From JAGVPT01 sp035505655 (lineage in GTDB: Bacteria; Bacteroidota; Ignavibacteria; UBA10030; UBA8401), in NCBI GenBank assembly GCA_035505655.1, contig DATJQP010000020.1, positions 9,793 through 73,792 on the forward strand: DNA of 64,000 bases. The letters run 5' to 3'. Below are positions 16,694 through 24,817 of the stretch, piece by piece. The position numbers and the translations under genes are program-made. The notes beneath the pieces were generated by a model. It was not told where the DNA came from, ran no database searches, and was given only the letters and a program-made list of their open reading frames with translations. The first letter of the stretch is position 1. Every line of letters starts with the position of its first letter.

Positions 16694-18388
16694 ATGAAGC
16701 GAATTTTCGAGGAAATCAAAGAACGCCGGCTTTGGCAAACGCTCATCGTCTACTGCGGGGGCGGCTTTGGGCTCATGCAGGTTGTCGATATCCTCCTTAA
16801 CCGTCTCGGACTCCCAGCCTCCTACTTCACAATATTCCTCGTCTTTCTCGTTGCCGGCGTCCCCGGCTCTCTCATCGTCGCCTGGTTTCACGGCAAAGAA
16901 GGGGCACAGAGGATACGAAAAACCGAGGTCATTCTCCAGCTCGTCCTTCTCCTCGCAGCTCTCGGGGTTTCGTATCATTTCACCACGGCCGGCAATTTCC
17001 TCCTTCACGAAGGGCCTCTCGACGATCGGTCGATTGCAGTGCTGCCGTTCGTAGACCTGAGCCCGAACAAGGATCAGGAGTATTTCTCGGACGGCCTCAG
17101 CGAGGAGCTCCTCAACCTCCTTTCCCGGAATACCGGGCTCAAGGTTATCTGCCGTACCTCCTCTTTTTCCTTCAAAGGAAAGAACGAGGATGTCAGGACG
17201 ATCAGTGCAATCCTCGGGGTGGCAAATATCGTCGAAGGGAGCGTTCAGAAGTCCGGGGACAAGCTGAGGATCTCCGTTCAGCTCATTGATGCGAGGGACG
17301 GGACCAACCGCTGGTCGCAGACCTTCGACAGGGAGATGAAGAGCATCTTCGCTCTCGAGGATGAGATCGCCCAGACCGTTGTGGGGGAATTGAAGGCAAC
17401 AGTTTCACTCGACCGGCAAGCCTCCGGATCTCCGGAGCGCAACACGGAGGCTTACAACCTCTTCTTGCTGGGACGGTACTTCCACCAGCTGGGTGGACGC
17501 GAGAATATCGCGAAGTCGATCGAGACGTTGAAACGCGCTCTGCGGATCGACTCGACCGATGCGCAGGCATGGACAGAGCTTGCGGCTGCGTACTCGAGCC
17601 AATCGGATTATGGGTATATCGGGACGGCGGAGGGGTATGCGTTGGCGCGCGAGGCGGTCCGCAAGGCCGTGCTTCTCGATAACACCCTCGCGGTCGCTCA
17701 TGGCGAGCTTGCCTGGATCAGCATGGCCTACGACTGGGATTGGCCCGCCGCCGAAACCGAATTCCGCACTGCTCTTTCTCTTGAACCGGGGAACGTGGAA
17801 TTGATCCGCAACTCCGCAACCCTGAGCGCCATTCTCGGCAAAAGGAATGACGCAATCGGCCTGTTCAGGGAGAGCGTCTCTCTTGACCCTGTGAAATTCG
17901 GTTCTCAAGTCTCGTTTCTCTTTTATGCCTACCAACTGTTGTCCGCCGAGAAGTTTGAGGATGCCCGCGCCGAGTGCGCGAAAGCTCTCCGGGCAGATTC
18001 TCAGGCGGTACTGCTCCATCTTTTCAGCGGCTTTGCCGCTCTCCTGGAGCAGAGATTCGAAGTTGCGGGATCCGACATCCGGATGGAAGTCGATTCGAGC
18101 TACCGGCTCTGGGGAACCATCCTCTATCACACGGCAGTCGGCAGGCGGGATTCCGCCGAGAGCGAGCTCGAGAGGTTCATCTCGCTTTATCAGAACGAGG
18201 ACGCCTATCAGATCTGCGAGGTCTACGCGTACCGCGGAGAGATCGGTGAGGCATTTCGATGGATGGAGCGTGCCTACCTTCAACGGGACGGCGGACTCCT
18301 TCTCGTGAAGAGCGATCCATTCCTCGCGAAGCTGCGTTCGGATCCACGGTACGTTCTGTTCCTCCGGAAGATGAACCTCCCCGTATAA
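16694..18388 (+). CDS. TolB/FlgO-like and TPR domain integral membrane protein
   Basis: A 564-residue protein of the CadC/adenylate-cyclase-associated TPR type, but without DNA-binding or cyclase domain. Residues 15-105 hold three membrane segments. Residues ~115-235 are a TolB N-terminal/FlgO-like domain: SIAVLPFVDLSPNKDQEYFSDGLSEEL, then VEGSVQKSGDKLRISVQLIDARDG and FALEDEIAQTVV. Residues ~245-540 are tetratricopeptide repeats. Such proteins are abundant in some Bacteroidota/Ignavibacteria and are presumed scaffolds or signal transducers at the inner membrane; the partner is unknown. Divergent from the M1 peptidase gene with about 180 bases between starts; the helicase gene follows by 18 bases. 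Confidence 0.8.
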   Translation: MKRIFEEIKERRLWQTLIVYCGGGFGLMQVVDILLNRLGLPASYFTIFLVFLVAGVPGSLIVAWFHGKEGAQRIRKTEVILQLVLLLAALGVSYHFTTAGNFLLHEGPLDDRSIAVLPFVDLSPNKDQEYFSDGLSEELLNLLSRNTGLKVICRTSSFSFKGKNEDVRTISAILGVANIVEGSVQKSGDKLRISVQLIDARDGTNRWSQTFDREMKSIFALEDEIAQTVVGELKATVSLDRQASGSPERNTEAYNLFLLGRYFHQLGGRENIAKSIETLKRALRIDSTDAQAWTELAAAYSSQSDYGYIGTAEGYALAREAVRKAVLLDNTLAVAHGELAWISMAYDWDWPAAETEFRTALSLEPGNVELIRNSATLSAILGKRNDAIGLFRESVSLDPVKFGSQVSFLFYAYQLLSAEKFEDARAECAKALRADSQAVLLHLFSGFAALLEQRFEVAGSDIRMEVDSSYRLWGTILYHTAVGRRDSAESELERFISLYQNEDAYQICEVYAYRGEIGEAFRWMERAYLQRDGGLLLVKSDPFLAKLRSDPRYVLFLRKMNLPV

Positions 18389-18406
18389 GCCGGCGTTGCT
18401 CGATTC

Positions 18407-19996
18407 GTGTTGCTCGATTCGACCACCGGACTATCATTTGCCTCCGGGATTGAGTACATTGAAACGGTCAGAGCCAGAAAGGCCAGTCGTTCATTGTTCG
18501 AAAAACTAGTCGCGAAGATCCGTTCAGCATTCCGGCCCGCGCCGCCGGTCTTAGTTCCTTCCCCCCAAGGACCTCCCCCTAAATCCGCCGAACCACAAAG
18601 ACGCGTCGAGGAGAAGAAAGGCCGTCCCCCCGCCGGGAAAGAACGGAGGGGAGGGAAACCCTCGCCGGGCCCGAAAGCAGAGCCCCCCCGGCCACCCGTG
18701 CGCGTAACACCGTGGGATAGTTCAGTCTTCGTCGTCCCCCCGGTCGAAGGGAAGAAGAGATTCCACGACTTCCCAATTCCGTCCGAGGTGCTCCATTCGA
18801 TCTACGACCTCGGCTTTCAGTATTGTACACCCGTCCAGGCAGAATGTCTCTCAAAAGCCCTGGAGGGGGAGGATGTGACCGCCCAGGCTCAGACCGGCAC
18901 CGGAAAAACGGCGGCCTTCCTCATCACGATTTTTTCGCACTTTCTCAGGCACCCTCTTTCCGGCCAGCGTTCTCTCGGGACGCCGCGCGCGCTCATCCTC
19001 GCACCGACCCGCGAGTTGGTCATGCAGATAGAGAAAGATTCTCTGGGGCTCGGCAGGTATGTCCCGTGCCGGACCCTCGCCCTCTACGGAGGGATCGACT
19101 ACCTAAAGCAGCAGAAACTTCTCAAGGATGCCCCCGTCGACATGCTCATTTGCACACCGGGAAGGCTCATCGACTTCAAGAAGAAAAGGCTTGTCGATCT
19201 CGGCAAGGTTGAAATCCTTATTCTCGACGAGGCGGACCGGATGCTCGACATGGGGTTCATTCCGGCAGTCCGTTCGATCGTTCTCAGCACGCCGCCGAAG
19301 ACCGAGCGCCAGACGATGTTCTTTTCAGCCACGATATCGTCCGACGTGAGGCGGCTGGCGGAATCGTGGACCCGGAAAGCATTCCAGGTGGCCGTCGCGC
19401 CGGAGAACGTCGCCGTCGACAGCGTGGAACAGATCACCTACATCACGACCCGGGACGAAAAGCCGACGCTTCTCTACAATCTCATCATGCAGAAACAGCT
19501 CGACAGGGTTCTCATCTTCGCAAACCGCCGCGATGAGGCACGCCGCCTGAAGGACAGGCTCGAGGCCTACGGGATCAGTTGCGCGCTCCTCTCGGGGGAT
19601 GTCGATCAGCACCAGCGGATCAGCAGGCTGGAAAGGTTCAGGGAAGGGAAGATCCGTGTTCTCGTCGCGACCGATGTCGCCTCGCGGGGCATTCACGTCG
19701 AGGCGATCTCACACGTCATCAACTACAACCTTCCCCAGGATGTGGAGGAATACGTCCATCGGATCGGAAGAACCGGGAGGGCCGGAGCGACGGGCGTTTC
19801 GATCAATTTCGCTGACGAGGAGGACTCGCACGAACTGCCGCATCTGGAAGAGTTTCTTGGGAAGAAAGTCGAATGTGTCTTTCCGGAGGAGCATCTCCTC
19901 GCTCCGATCCCCGCAACGCTTGCCCATCACTCCATATCGCACAGCGAGCCGAAGAGGCCCGATCATCGAAGGCGCGTGCAGAGACGAAGACGCTGA
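18407..19996 (+). CDS. DEAD-box ATP-dependent RNA helicase (RhlE/RhlB-like)
   Basis: A 529-residue helicase with all core motifs in order: Q motif (FQYCTPVQAE), motif I AQTGTGKT, Ia PTRELVMQ, II LDEADRML, III FFSATIS, IV ILIFANRR, V ATDVASRGIHVE and VI HRIGRTGR. The N-terminal ~120 residues are a Pro/Lys/Arg-rich low-complexity linker and the C-terminal end HRRRVQRRRR is basic, typical of RNA-degradosome or ribosome-assembly helicases. The start is uncertain: GTG 18407 gives the full frame, but a TTG near 18494 (MFEKLVAKIRS) is also possible. It lies just behind the TPR membrane gene, suggesting cotranscription. Confidence 0.9.
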   Translation: MLLDSTTGLSFASGIEYIETVRARKASRSLFEKLVAKIRSAFRPAPPVLVPSPQGPPPKSAEPQRRVEEKKGRPPAGKERRGGKPSPGPKAEPPRPPVRVTPWDSSVFVVPPVEGKKRFHDFPIPSEVLHSIYDLGFQYCTPVQAECLSKALEGEDVTAQAQTGTGKTAAFLITIFSHFLRHPLSGQRSLGTPRALILAPTRELVMQIEKDSLGLGRYVPCRTLALYGGIDYLKQQKLLKDAPVDMLICTPGRLIDFKKKRLVDLGKVEILILDEADRMLDMGFIPAVRSIVLSTPPKTERQTMFFSATISSDVRRLAESWTRKAFQVAVAPENVAVDSVEQITYITTRDEKPTLLYNLIMQKQLDRVLIFANRRDEARRLKDRLEAYGISCALLSGDVDQHQRISRLERFREGKIRVLVATDVASRGIHVEAISHVINYNLPQDVEEYVHRIGRTGRAGATGVSINFADEEDSHELPHLEEFLGKKVECVFPEEHLLAPIPATLAHHSISHSEPKRPDHRRRVQRRRR

Positions 19997-20099
19997 GGCT
20001 TCGACCAGGATCGGTGACCTTTGAATTTCGGGAGTAATTCCCGACATTAACCTTTTGCAATCCACGCGTCCAACACTCAATCGCAGGAGGAGGACTTCC

Positions 20100-21725
20100 A
20101 TGAAGCAACGGATACTGTTTGTGATCCTGCCGCTGTTCGTGGCAACGATCGCCGCGGCGCAACCCGCGCAAGAGTCGGTCGATACGCTCACGGTGGCGAA
20201 GATCAAGAACGAAGGACTGAACGATTCAAAGGTGATGGAGACGCTGAGCTATCTGTCGGACGTCTACGGACCGCGGCTCACGGGATCGCCGGAGTTCAAG
20301 GAAGCGGCGGACTGGGCGAAGAAGAGGCTGGAGGAGATGGGGCTTCAGAACGTCGCCATCGAGACGTGGAAGTTCGGTCGCGGCTGGTCGCTGAAGGATT
20401 TCTCGGCCGAGATCACCGAGCCCAGGGTCCAGCCCCTCATCGCATATCCGAAGGCCTGGTCCCCCTCCACGAAGGGGACGCTCCGCGGGTATCCGATCTA
20501 TTTGAACGCCAGGAACGAAGCGGAGCTTCAGAACTACAAAGGGAAGTTGAAAGGAGCGATGGTTCTCATCAGCGATCCGAGGGACCTCAAGGCCCACTTT
20601 ACCCCCGATGCGACGCGCCTCACCGACGAGGAGCTGTTGAGGATGGCCAACGCCGACCTGCAGCGCGGTCGCGGCCGAGGCGGCAGGCGTGATACCGCAG
20701 CATTCCGCCTTCTGCGCGAGCGGTACATGATGGCGAGAATGAAGTTTGAGTTCTGTCAGCAGGAAGGGGCGGCCGTTGTGCTCGAGTGTTCCTCCGGCGA
20801 CGACGGAACGGTGTTCGTCCAGGGCGCGACAGTTGTCCAACCTCCCAATACTCCGATGGACCGGAGAATCAACCCCTACGACGAGTCGGAACCGAAGGTG
20901 CTCAGCCAGATCGTGGTGGCGGCGGAGCACTACAACCGGATCATTCGGATGCTCGAGAAGGGGGCCAGGGTGAAGCTCGAGCTGAAGATCGAGGCGGAAT
21001 TTTACGACGACCAGCCCGGCATGAACATCGTCGGGGAGATCCCCGGGAGCGACCTCAAGGACGAGGTTGTCATGATCGGCGGGCATTTCGATTCATGGCA
21101 AGGGGGGACCGGCGCCACGGACAACGGGACAGGCTCGGCGGTTTGTATCGAGGCGATGCGCATCCTTAAAGCTCTGGACCTCAAACCGCGTCGGACAATC
21201 CGTATCGCCCTTTGGGGCGGAGAGGAAGAAGGTCTGCTTGGTTCGAGAGAGTACGTCAGGACGCATTTCGGGGAAAGGGATACGGCCCAGGGGAGCACCT
21301 TCGGCGAACTGAAGAAGAAGCCGGAGTACGACAAGCTGTACGTCTATTTCAACGACGATAACGGTACCGGAAAGGTCCGCGGAGTCTACATGCAGGGGAA
21401 CGAAGCCGTCCGTCAGATCTTCAGGGCATGGCTCGAGCCGTTCGCGCAGATGGATGCTTCGACACTCACGCTCGAGAACACCGGCGGCACCGACCACCTT
21501 TCCTTCGACGCGATCGGTTTGCCGGGTTTCCAGTTCATCCAGGACGATATCGATTACGAGACGCGGACCCACCATTCGAACATGGACGTCTTTGACCGGG
21601 TGCAGGAGGGGGACGTGAAGCAGGCCTCGATCATCATGGCGGCATTCGCCTTCGATGCGGCGATGCGCGACGGGAGCTTCCCGCATAAACCGTTGGCGCC
21701 GATGGGAGGCAGAGCCCCCTTCTGA
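20100..21725 (+). CDS. M28 family zinc peptidase, secreted
   Basis: A 541-residue exported peptidase. Signal peptide residues 1-21 (ILFVILPLFVATIAAAQ). An N-terminal helical part (VMETLSYLSDVYGPRLTGS) and a PA-like insertion (residues ~110-260) precede the peptidase core. Zinc ligands and catalytic residues are visible as GGHFDSWQGGTGATDNGTG (His, Asp), ALWGGEEEGLLGS (Glu-Glu), NDDNGTG (Asp) and TRTHHSNMDVFD (His). This arrangement fits M28 aminopeptidase/carboxypeptidase Q-like enzymes acting in the periplasm. AGGAGGAGGA before ATG 20100 decides the start over the upstream in-frame codon at 20055. Likely monocistronic. Confidence 0.9.
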   Translation: MKQRILFVILPLFVATIAAAQPAQESVDTLTVAKIKNEGLNDSKVMETLSYLSDVYGPRLTGSPEFKEAADWAKKRLEEMGLQNVAIETWKFGRGWSLKDFSAEITEPRVQPLIAYPKAWSPSTKGTLRGYPIYLNARNEAELQNYKGKLKGAMVLISDPRDLKAHFTPDATRLTDEELLRMANADLQRGRGRGGRRDTAAFRLLRERYMMARMKFEFCQQEGAAVVLECSSGDDGTVFVQGATVVQPPNTPMDRRINPYDESEPKVLSQIVVAAEHYNRIIRMLEKGARVKLELKIEAEFYDDQPGMNIVGEIPGSDLKDEVVMIGGHFDSWQGGTGATDNGTGSAVCIEAMRILKALDLKPRRTIRIALWGGEEEGLLGSREYVRTHFGERDTAQGSTFGELKKKPEYDKLYVYFNDDNGTGKVRGVYMQGNEAVRQIFRAWLEPFAQMDASTLTLENTGGTDHLSFDAIGLPGFQFIQDDIDYETRTHHSNMDVFDRVQEGDVKQASIIMAAFAFDAAMRDGSFPHKPLAPMGGRAPF

Positions 21726-21733
21726 AGCATATT

Positions 21734-21862
21734 AAAGAACAAAGAGAAAAGAGCAAAAATAGAGGTGAAAGATCAAAGATGACGCATCGGCCTTCACGAC
21801 GGTTTTCCGGTTCTTTTATTTTTTCTCTGTATCTCTGCTTTTTACTTCTTGCTCTTTGATTC
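21734..21862. repeat. 7-base-periodic repeat element with inverted purine and pyrimidine arms
   Basis: Purine arm 21734-21782 reads as seven 7-base units (AAAGAAC, AAAGAGA, AAAGAGC, AAAAATA, GAGGTGA, AAGATCA, AAGATGA). About 40 bases later a pyrimidine arm, 21821-21862, reads TTTTCTC, TGTATCT, CTGCTTT, TTACTTC, TTGCTCT, TTGATTC. The arms are roughly reverse complements, so the whole could fold as a long imperfect hairpin. It fills the gap between the M28 and sirtuin genes. Confidence 0.6.
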
Positions 21863-21875
21863 GACATTCTCCGTT

Positions 21876-22625
21876 ATGCAGCAAACCCTCGTCATCTTCT
21901 CCGGTGCCGGTCTCTCCGCTGAGAGCGGGATCGCGACGTTCCGGGATGCGGGGGGATTGTGGGAGCAGCACAGGGTGGAGGATGTTGCGTCCCCCGAAGG
22001 ATGGGATCGTGACAAGAAGCTGGTCCTCAACTTCTACGAGGAGCGTTTCCGCAAAGGGCTTGCGTGTGCCCCGAACCCCGCCCACAGGGCGATCGCCCGG
22101 CTCGAAGAGAAGTACGACGTCGTCAACATCACCCAGAATATCGACACCCTCCTTGAGCAGGCAGGTTCCACGAACGTCTGGCACCTGCACGGGAGAATAG
22201 ATTTTCAGAAGTGCGAGTTCCATTTCTCCATCCCTCCCTACGACGATCCATCCTATTCGTGCGACTATCGCGCGCGGATCAGTGCTCCCACGAAACTCGG
22301 GGACCGGTGTCCGAAATGCGGCGGTCAGCTGCGTCCCGACGTCGTCTGGTTCGGGGAGGCGGTGGACATGCGCCAGGAGTACCTCGAGACTCTCGTTCGA
22401 AGGACTGACATTTTCGTCGGTGTCGGGACATCCGCGCAGGTCTACCCCGCGGCCGGGTTGCTCCCCCTGTTCAATGGCACGAAGGAGAAGTATTTCATCG
22501 ACCCGAAGCCGGCGTACGATCTCCTCCACGGGTTCAAGGTACTTCAAGGGAGAGCGAGCAACCGTATGCCCGAACTCGCCGACCGCCTCCTTCAGAGCCC
22601 GCCCGGCAACGGAAGTGGAATGTAA
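21876..22625 (+). CDS. cobB: NAD-dependent protein deacylase, sirtuin class III-like
   Basis: A 249-residue SIR2 protein. NAD-binding motif FSGAGLSAESGIATFRD at residues 8-24, TQNIDTLLEQAGSTNVWHLHG with the catalytic His, a zinc site with CPKCGG as the second Cys pair, and the LRPDVVWFGE signature. The pattern FYEER (Tyr54, Arg57 by my count) matches the Tyr-x-x-Arg pair that gives E. coli CobB and human SIRT5 preference for succinyl/malonyl-lysine, so desuccinylase activity is predicted. ATG 21876 starts directly at the fold; the upstream in-frame TTG at 21849 lies in the 7-base repeat arm. A terminator-like hairpin follows at 22763. Confidence 0.9.
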   Translation: MQQTLVIFSGAGLSAESGIATFRDAGGLWEQHRVEDVASPEGWDRDKKLVLNFYEERFRKGLACAPNPAHRAIARLEEKYDVVNITQNIDTLLEQAGSTNVWHLHGRIDFQKCEFHFSIPPYDDPSYSCDYRARISAPTKLGDRCPKCGGQLRPDVVWFGEAVDMRQEYLETLVRRTDIFVGVGTSAQVYPAAGLLPLFNGTKEKYFIDPKPAYDLLHGFKVLQGRASNRMPELADRLLQSPPGNGSGM

Positions 22626-22762
22626 GATGGTTTGGGTGTCCGTCAATCCGCAGGCGATGATCTTGCCAACATTATGGGCTCTCAGATCGGCATTCTGCGG
22701 TGGCCAGGAAAGGAGGTCGGCAGGTATCTTGCCCTCTGAAGCGATAACTCCATCACTCTAGA

Positions 22763-22786
22763 CCGGGACCGCCGCCCCGGTTTCTT
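22763..22786 (+). terminator. Terminator-like hairpin downstream of sirtuin gene
   Basis: ACCGGG and CCCCGGT pair around a short loop and are followed by TTCTTT. It lies 138 bases after the sirtuin stop, so the assignment to that transcript is probable but not certain. Confidence 0.5.
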
Positions 22787-22789
22787 TAT

Positions 22790-22909
22790 GATTTTCTTTA
22801 CCGTCTCCTCAACGACTACTTTCGATATTTCCTGCATGAATATCTTTGCTATCTCCTGCCCGACTATTCTTACCTTCTCCCGTTTGAATTTCTTTGCTGT
22901 CTCCTGTCT
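22790..22909. repeat. 24-base imperfect tandem repeat, five copies
   Basis: Five consecutive 24-base units begin at 22790, 22814, 22838, 22862 and 22886, each starting GA and containing TCTTTnC in the middle and TCTCCTG or a variant near position 15-21. On the minus strand they translate as 8-residue amphipathic units such as QEIAKIFM and QEISKVVV, because 24 is a multiple of three. No unrelated spacers separate the units, so this is not a CRISPR array. Confidence 0.75.
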
Positions 22910-22931
22910 CCTGTATTCTGTATTCTTGTGA
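22897..22931. repeat. 7-base-periodic pyrimidine repeat
   Basis: CTGTCTC, CTGTCTC, CTGTATT, CTGTATT, CTTGTGA follow one another without gaps. The unit is shared with the loci at 34826-34874 and 47264-47305. Confidence 0.7.
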
Positions 22932-22938
22932 ATTAGGA

Positions 22939-22966
22939 TTGACTTTCTCTCATTTTCGGTTAAATT
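22939..22966 (+). promoter_or_regulatory. Possible promoter of PorV-like gene leader
   Basis: TTGACT at 22939 and TAAATT at 22961 are separated by 16 bases, a sigma-70-like layout. It precedes the structured leader and the PorV-like gene. Promoter consensus in this lineage is not established, so this is a weak call. Confidence 0.3.
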
Positions 22967-23076
22967 TCGGTCTAAGGAGAGTTGAACTGATCGAGCATTG
23001 TTAGAGAGCAGTCGAAACATTTATGCCCAAGATGCCCCCTTATGAAGGGGTCATCACTTCTTCTCTAGCAATGGAG

Positions 23077-23112
23077 CCGAATTTCATCCACGAGAAGAAA
23101 TTCGGTTTTTTT
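23077..23112 (+). terminator. Terminator in the leader of the PorV-like gene (possible attenuator)
   Basis: CCGAATTTC and GAAATTCGG form a perfect 9-bp stem around an 11-base loop, followed by seven T. It ends only 15 bases before the ATG at 23128. A second small hairpin (CCCC TTATGAA GGGG) lies just upstream near 23035. The position suggests control of read-through into the PorV-like gene or the end of a small upstream RNA. Confidence 0.65.
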
Positions 23113-23127
23113 GTATCAGGTGGAAAG

Positions 23128-24225
23128 ATGAAGCTACCGTGGAAAGCATTATCGTTCCTCGCTCTGGGAGCCGCCCCCTTTGCCGACCTCACCGCGGGAG
23201 ATACCTACGTTGCCAAGTATGCGGGTGAATTCATGGCGATCGGGGTGGGGGGAAGGGCGTTGGGTCTTGGCGGCGCCTACGTTGCCGCTGCCAACGACGT
23301 GACGGCAGGGTACTGGAACCCGGCGGCGTTGGTCCGGATCAATTACCCCGAATTCTCGTTGATGCACGACGAACAATTCGGGAGCCTGGAAAACTTTGAC
23401 TATGCGGGGGTCGCGGTTCCGTACGGCGCCAACGACACGACCTCTTCGACCTTCGTCGACGAGGCGGGGAACACAAAACCGGTCATCAACTACAACGCGG
23501 CCGCGTTCGGGGTGAGCGTCATCCGGCTCGGGGTGGACGGAATCCCCGACACGCGCAAGCTCGACACCAACGGCGACGGCATCTACACCGACCTCGACGG
23601 ACGGCCGGACCTCACGCAGATTACCTACTTCAACGCCGCGGACTGGGCGGTCTATTTTACCTACGCAAAGCAGCAGTCCGAGCATTTTTCCTACGGTGCA
23701 AACCTCAAGCTCATCCGCCGCGACATCGGAGACTTTCACGCGACGGGGATCGGTTTCGACCTCGGCGGACTCTACACCCCCACGCCGAACTTCTCCCTCG
23801 GCTTCAATGCCCAGGACATCACGACCACGCTCGTTGCGTGGAACACCGGCACGAACGAGCTCATCTCTCCTACGCTGAAGGTCGGGGGAGCGTATCAATT
23901 TGAGCTCCTCGGAGGACGTTTCGGTCCGGTCTTCGACACGGATGTTCGTTTCGAAAACAGGAGGTTCTCGGCGATCGCGAACCTCGGTCCGGTAAGTTTC
24001 GACCCGCACGGTGGGGTCGAGTTCGACTACAAAAAAGTCGTTGCCCTTCGCGTCGGGTACAACGACGTCAAGAGCCTCACGCTCGGCGCAGGGGTCCATT
24101 TGCGCAAGCTCGATATCGACTACTCCTTTGCCAAATTCGATGGCGACGACCAGCTCGGCAATTCCCATCGGATCTCCCTCCGGTTTATTATCCAGGAGGA
24201 TAAATACCGGCGGGGAGCGGAGTGA
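23128..24225 (+). CDS. PorV/PorQ family outer-membrane beta-barrel protein
   Basis: A 365-residue FadL-like barrel. After a signal peptide comes the family hallmark GVGGRALGLGGAYVAAANDVTAGYWNPAAL near residues 40-70, then amphipathic strands to the end (RISLRFIIQ). PorV is the outer-membrane shuttle of T9SS that receives cargo carrying C-terminal sorting domains; PorV/PorQ-like paralogues are common, so this one may be the core PorV or a relative. An EF-hand-like DTNGDGIYTDLDG calcium loop lies near residue 155. GGTGGAAAG precedes ATG 23128; the upstream in-frame ATG at 23023 would place a terminator inside the gene and is rejected. Its stop overlaps the next start (GTGA). Confidence 0.8.
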   Translation: MKLPWKALSFLALGAAPFADLTAGDTYVAKYAGEFMAIGVGGRALGLGGAYVAAANDVTAGYWNPAALVRINYPEFSLMHDEQFGSLENFDYAGVAVPYGANDTTSSTFVDEAGNTKPVINYNAAAFGVSVIRLGVDGIPDTRKLDTNGDGIYTDLDGRPDLTQITYFNAADWAVYFTYAKQQSEHFSYGANLKLIRRDIGDFHATGIGFDLGGLYTPTPNFSLGFNAQDITTTLVAWNTGTNELISPTLKVGGAYQFELLGGRFGPVFDTDVRFENRRFSAIANLGPVSFDPHGGVEFDYKKVVALRVGYNDVKSLTLGAGVHLRKLDIDYSFAKFDGDDQLGNSHRISLRFIIQEDKYRRGAE

Positions 24226-24797
24226 ACGGAGTGACGACGCTCCGAGTGTCTCGTTCTGCGCTCTTTCTGAGGTTGCTGTCTCCTCTTTTCCTTCTGTGCA
24301 TTCTCACCTCCTGCGGTCCGGGGCGGGAGACCGCCGCCGGCTCCTTCGCACCCTCACCTCCGCTTCATAAAAACCTGCTGCCTCCCAACGGTTGGAGCGC
24401 CGTTCCCGGTCCGGAGAAATCCGCCCGATATCTCCTGCGAATGGTGAGAAATGAAAATGACGCCTCAATGCTCGTCAGAGAGTTGAAGCCAGTGGCTTCC
24501 GCGAGGGCCTTCCTCGGCCAGGAAGATCTCTGCGTGCTCGGGAATATTTCGATGCAGGGAAAATTTGCGAAGGAGGGGCCGGAGCGGAAGGTTCTCCGTC
24601 CGCCGGCGCCGATGGATGGGGGAAAACCGGCTTGCGTCTACATCTATTCGGAGAATTCCCTGCTTCGAAGGGTGGTTGTGATCCGGACAAGGTCCGCGAT
24701 CTACGAAGTTGAACTTCTCCAGGATTCTGAAACGCTCTCCCTCGCGTCGGTGCTCGACGCCCAGCGCTTCGTCGTGAAATCGCTTCAGGAGGAGTGA
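24222..24797 (+). CDS. Lipoprotein of unknown function, coupled to PorV-like gene
   Basis: A 191-residue predicted lipoprotein (FLRLLSPLFLLCILTSCGPG, Cys after TS). The mature part contains a compact alpha/beta region (residues ~60-190) with YLLRMVRNENDASMLVREL and AIYEVELLQDSE, no recognised domain. It begins at GTG 24222, overlapping the PorV-like stop by four bases, which implies translational coupling and suggests the two products work together at the outer membrane, perhaps in the T9SS or in cargo anchoring. The convergent cyclase gene ends 20 bases downstream. Confidence 0.7.
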   Translation: MNGVTTLRVSRSALFLRLLSPLFLLCILTSCGPGRETAAGSFAPSPPLHKNLLPPNGWSAVPGPEKSARYLLRMVRNENDASMLVRELKPVASARAFLGQEDLCVLGNISMQGKFAKEGPERKVLRPPAPMDGGKPACVYIYSENSLLRRVVVIRTRSAIYEVELLQDSETLSLASVLDAQRFVVKSLQEE

Positions 24798-24817
24798 CCT
24801 GCCGGCACTCCGTCGCC

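Larger units (their letters stand above)
22626..23127. other. Repeat-rich intergenic region, 502 bases
   Basis: It contains, in order: a terminator-like hairpin (22763-22786), a 24-base tandem repeat (22790-22909), a 7-base repeat run (22897-22931), a possible promoter (22939-22966), and a structured leader ending in a second terminator (23077-23112) before the PorV-like gene. A 112-codon minus-strand frame crosses the repeats but has no other support. Confidence 0.6.

Noticed and set aside
16514..17008. N-terminal extension of the M1 peptidase frame
   Set aside because: It overlaps the divergent TPR membrane gene and has an Asp/Glu-rich, non-secretory composition; the signal peptide starts at GTG 16513.
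22790..22909. CRISPR-like array
   Set aside because: The units are contiguous and similar throughout; there are no unique spacers and no cas genes.
22682..23020. Protein gene on the minus strand, 112 residues
   Set aside because: It spans the 24-base repeats, a terminator and the 7-base run, has no ribosome site or family match. Kept only as an alternative reading of the repeat.
23023..23127. Longer PorV-like start at 23023
   Set aside because: This would place a perfect terminator hairpin inside the coding region; ATG 23128 has a ribosome site and signal peptide.
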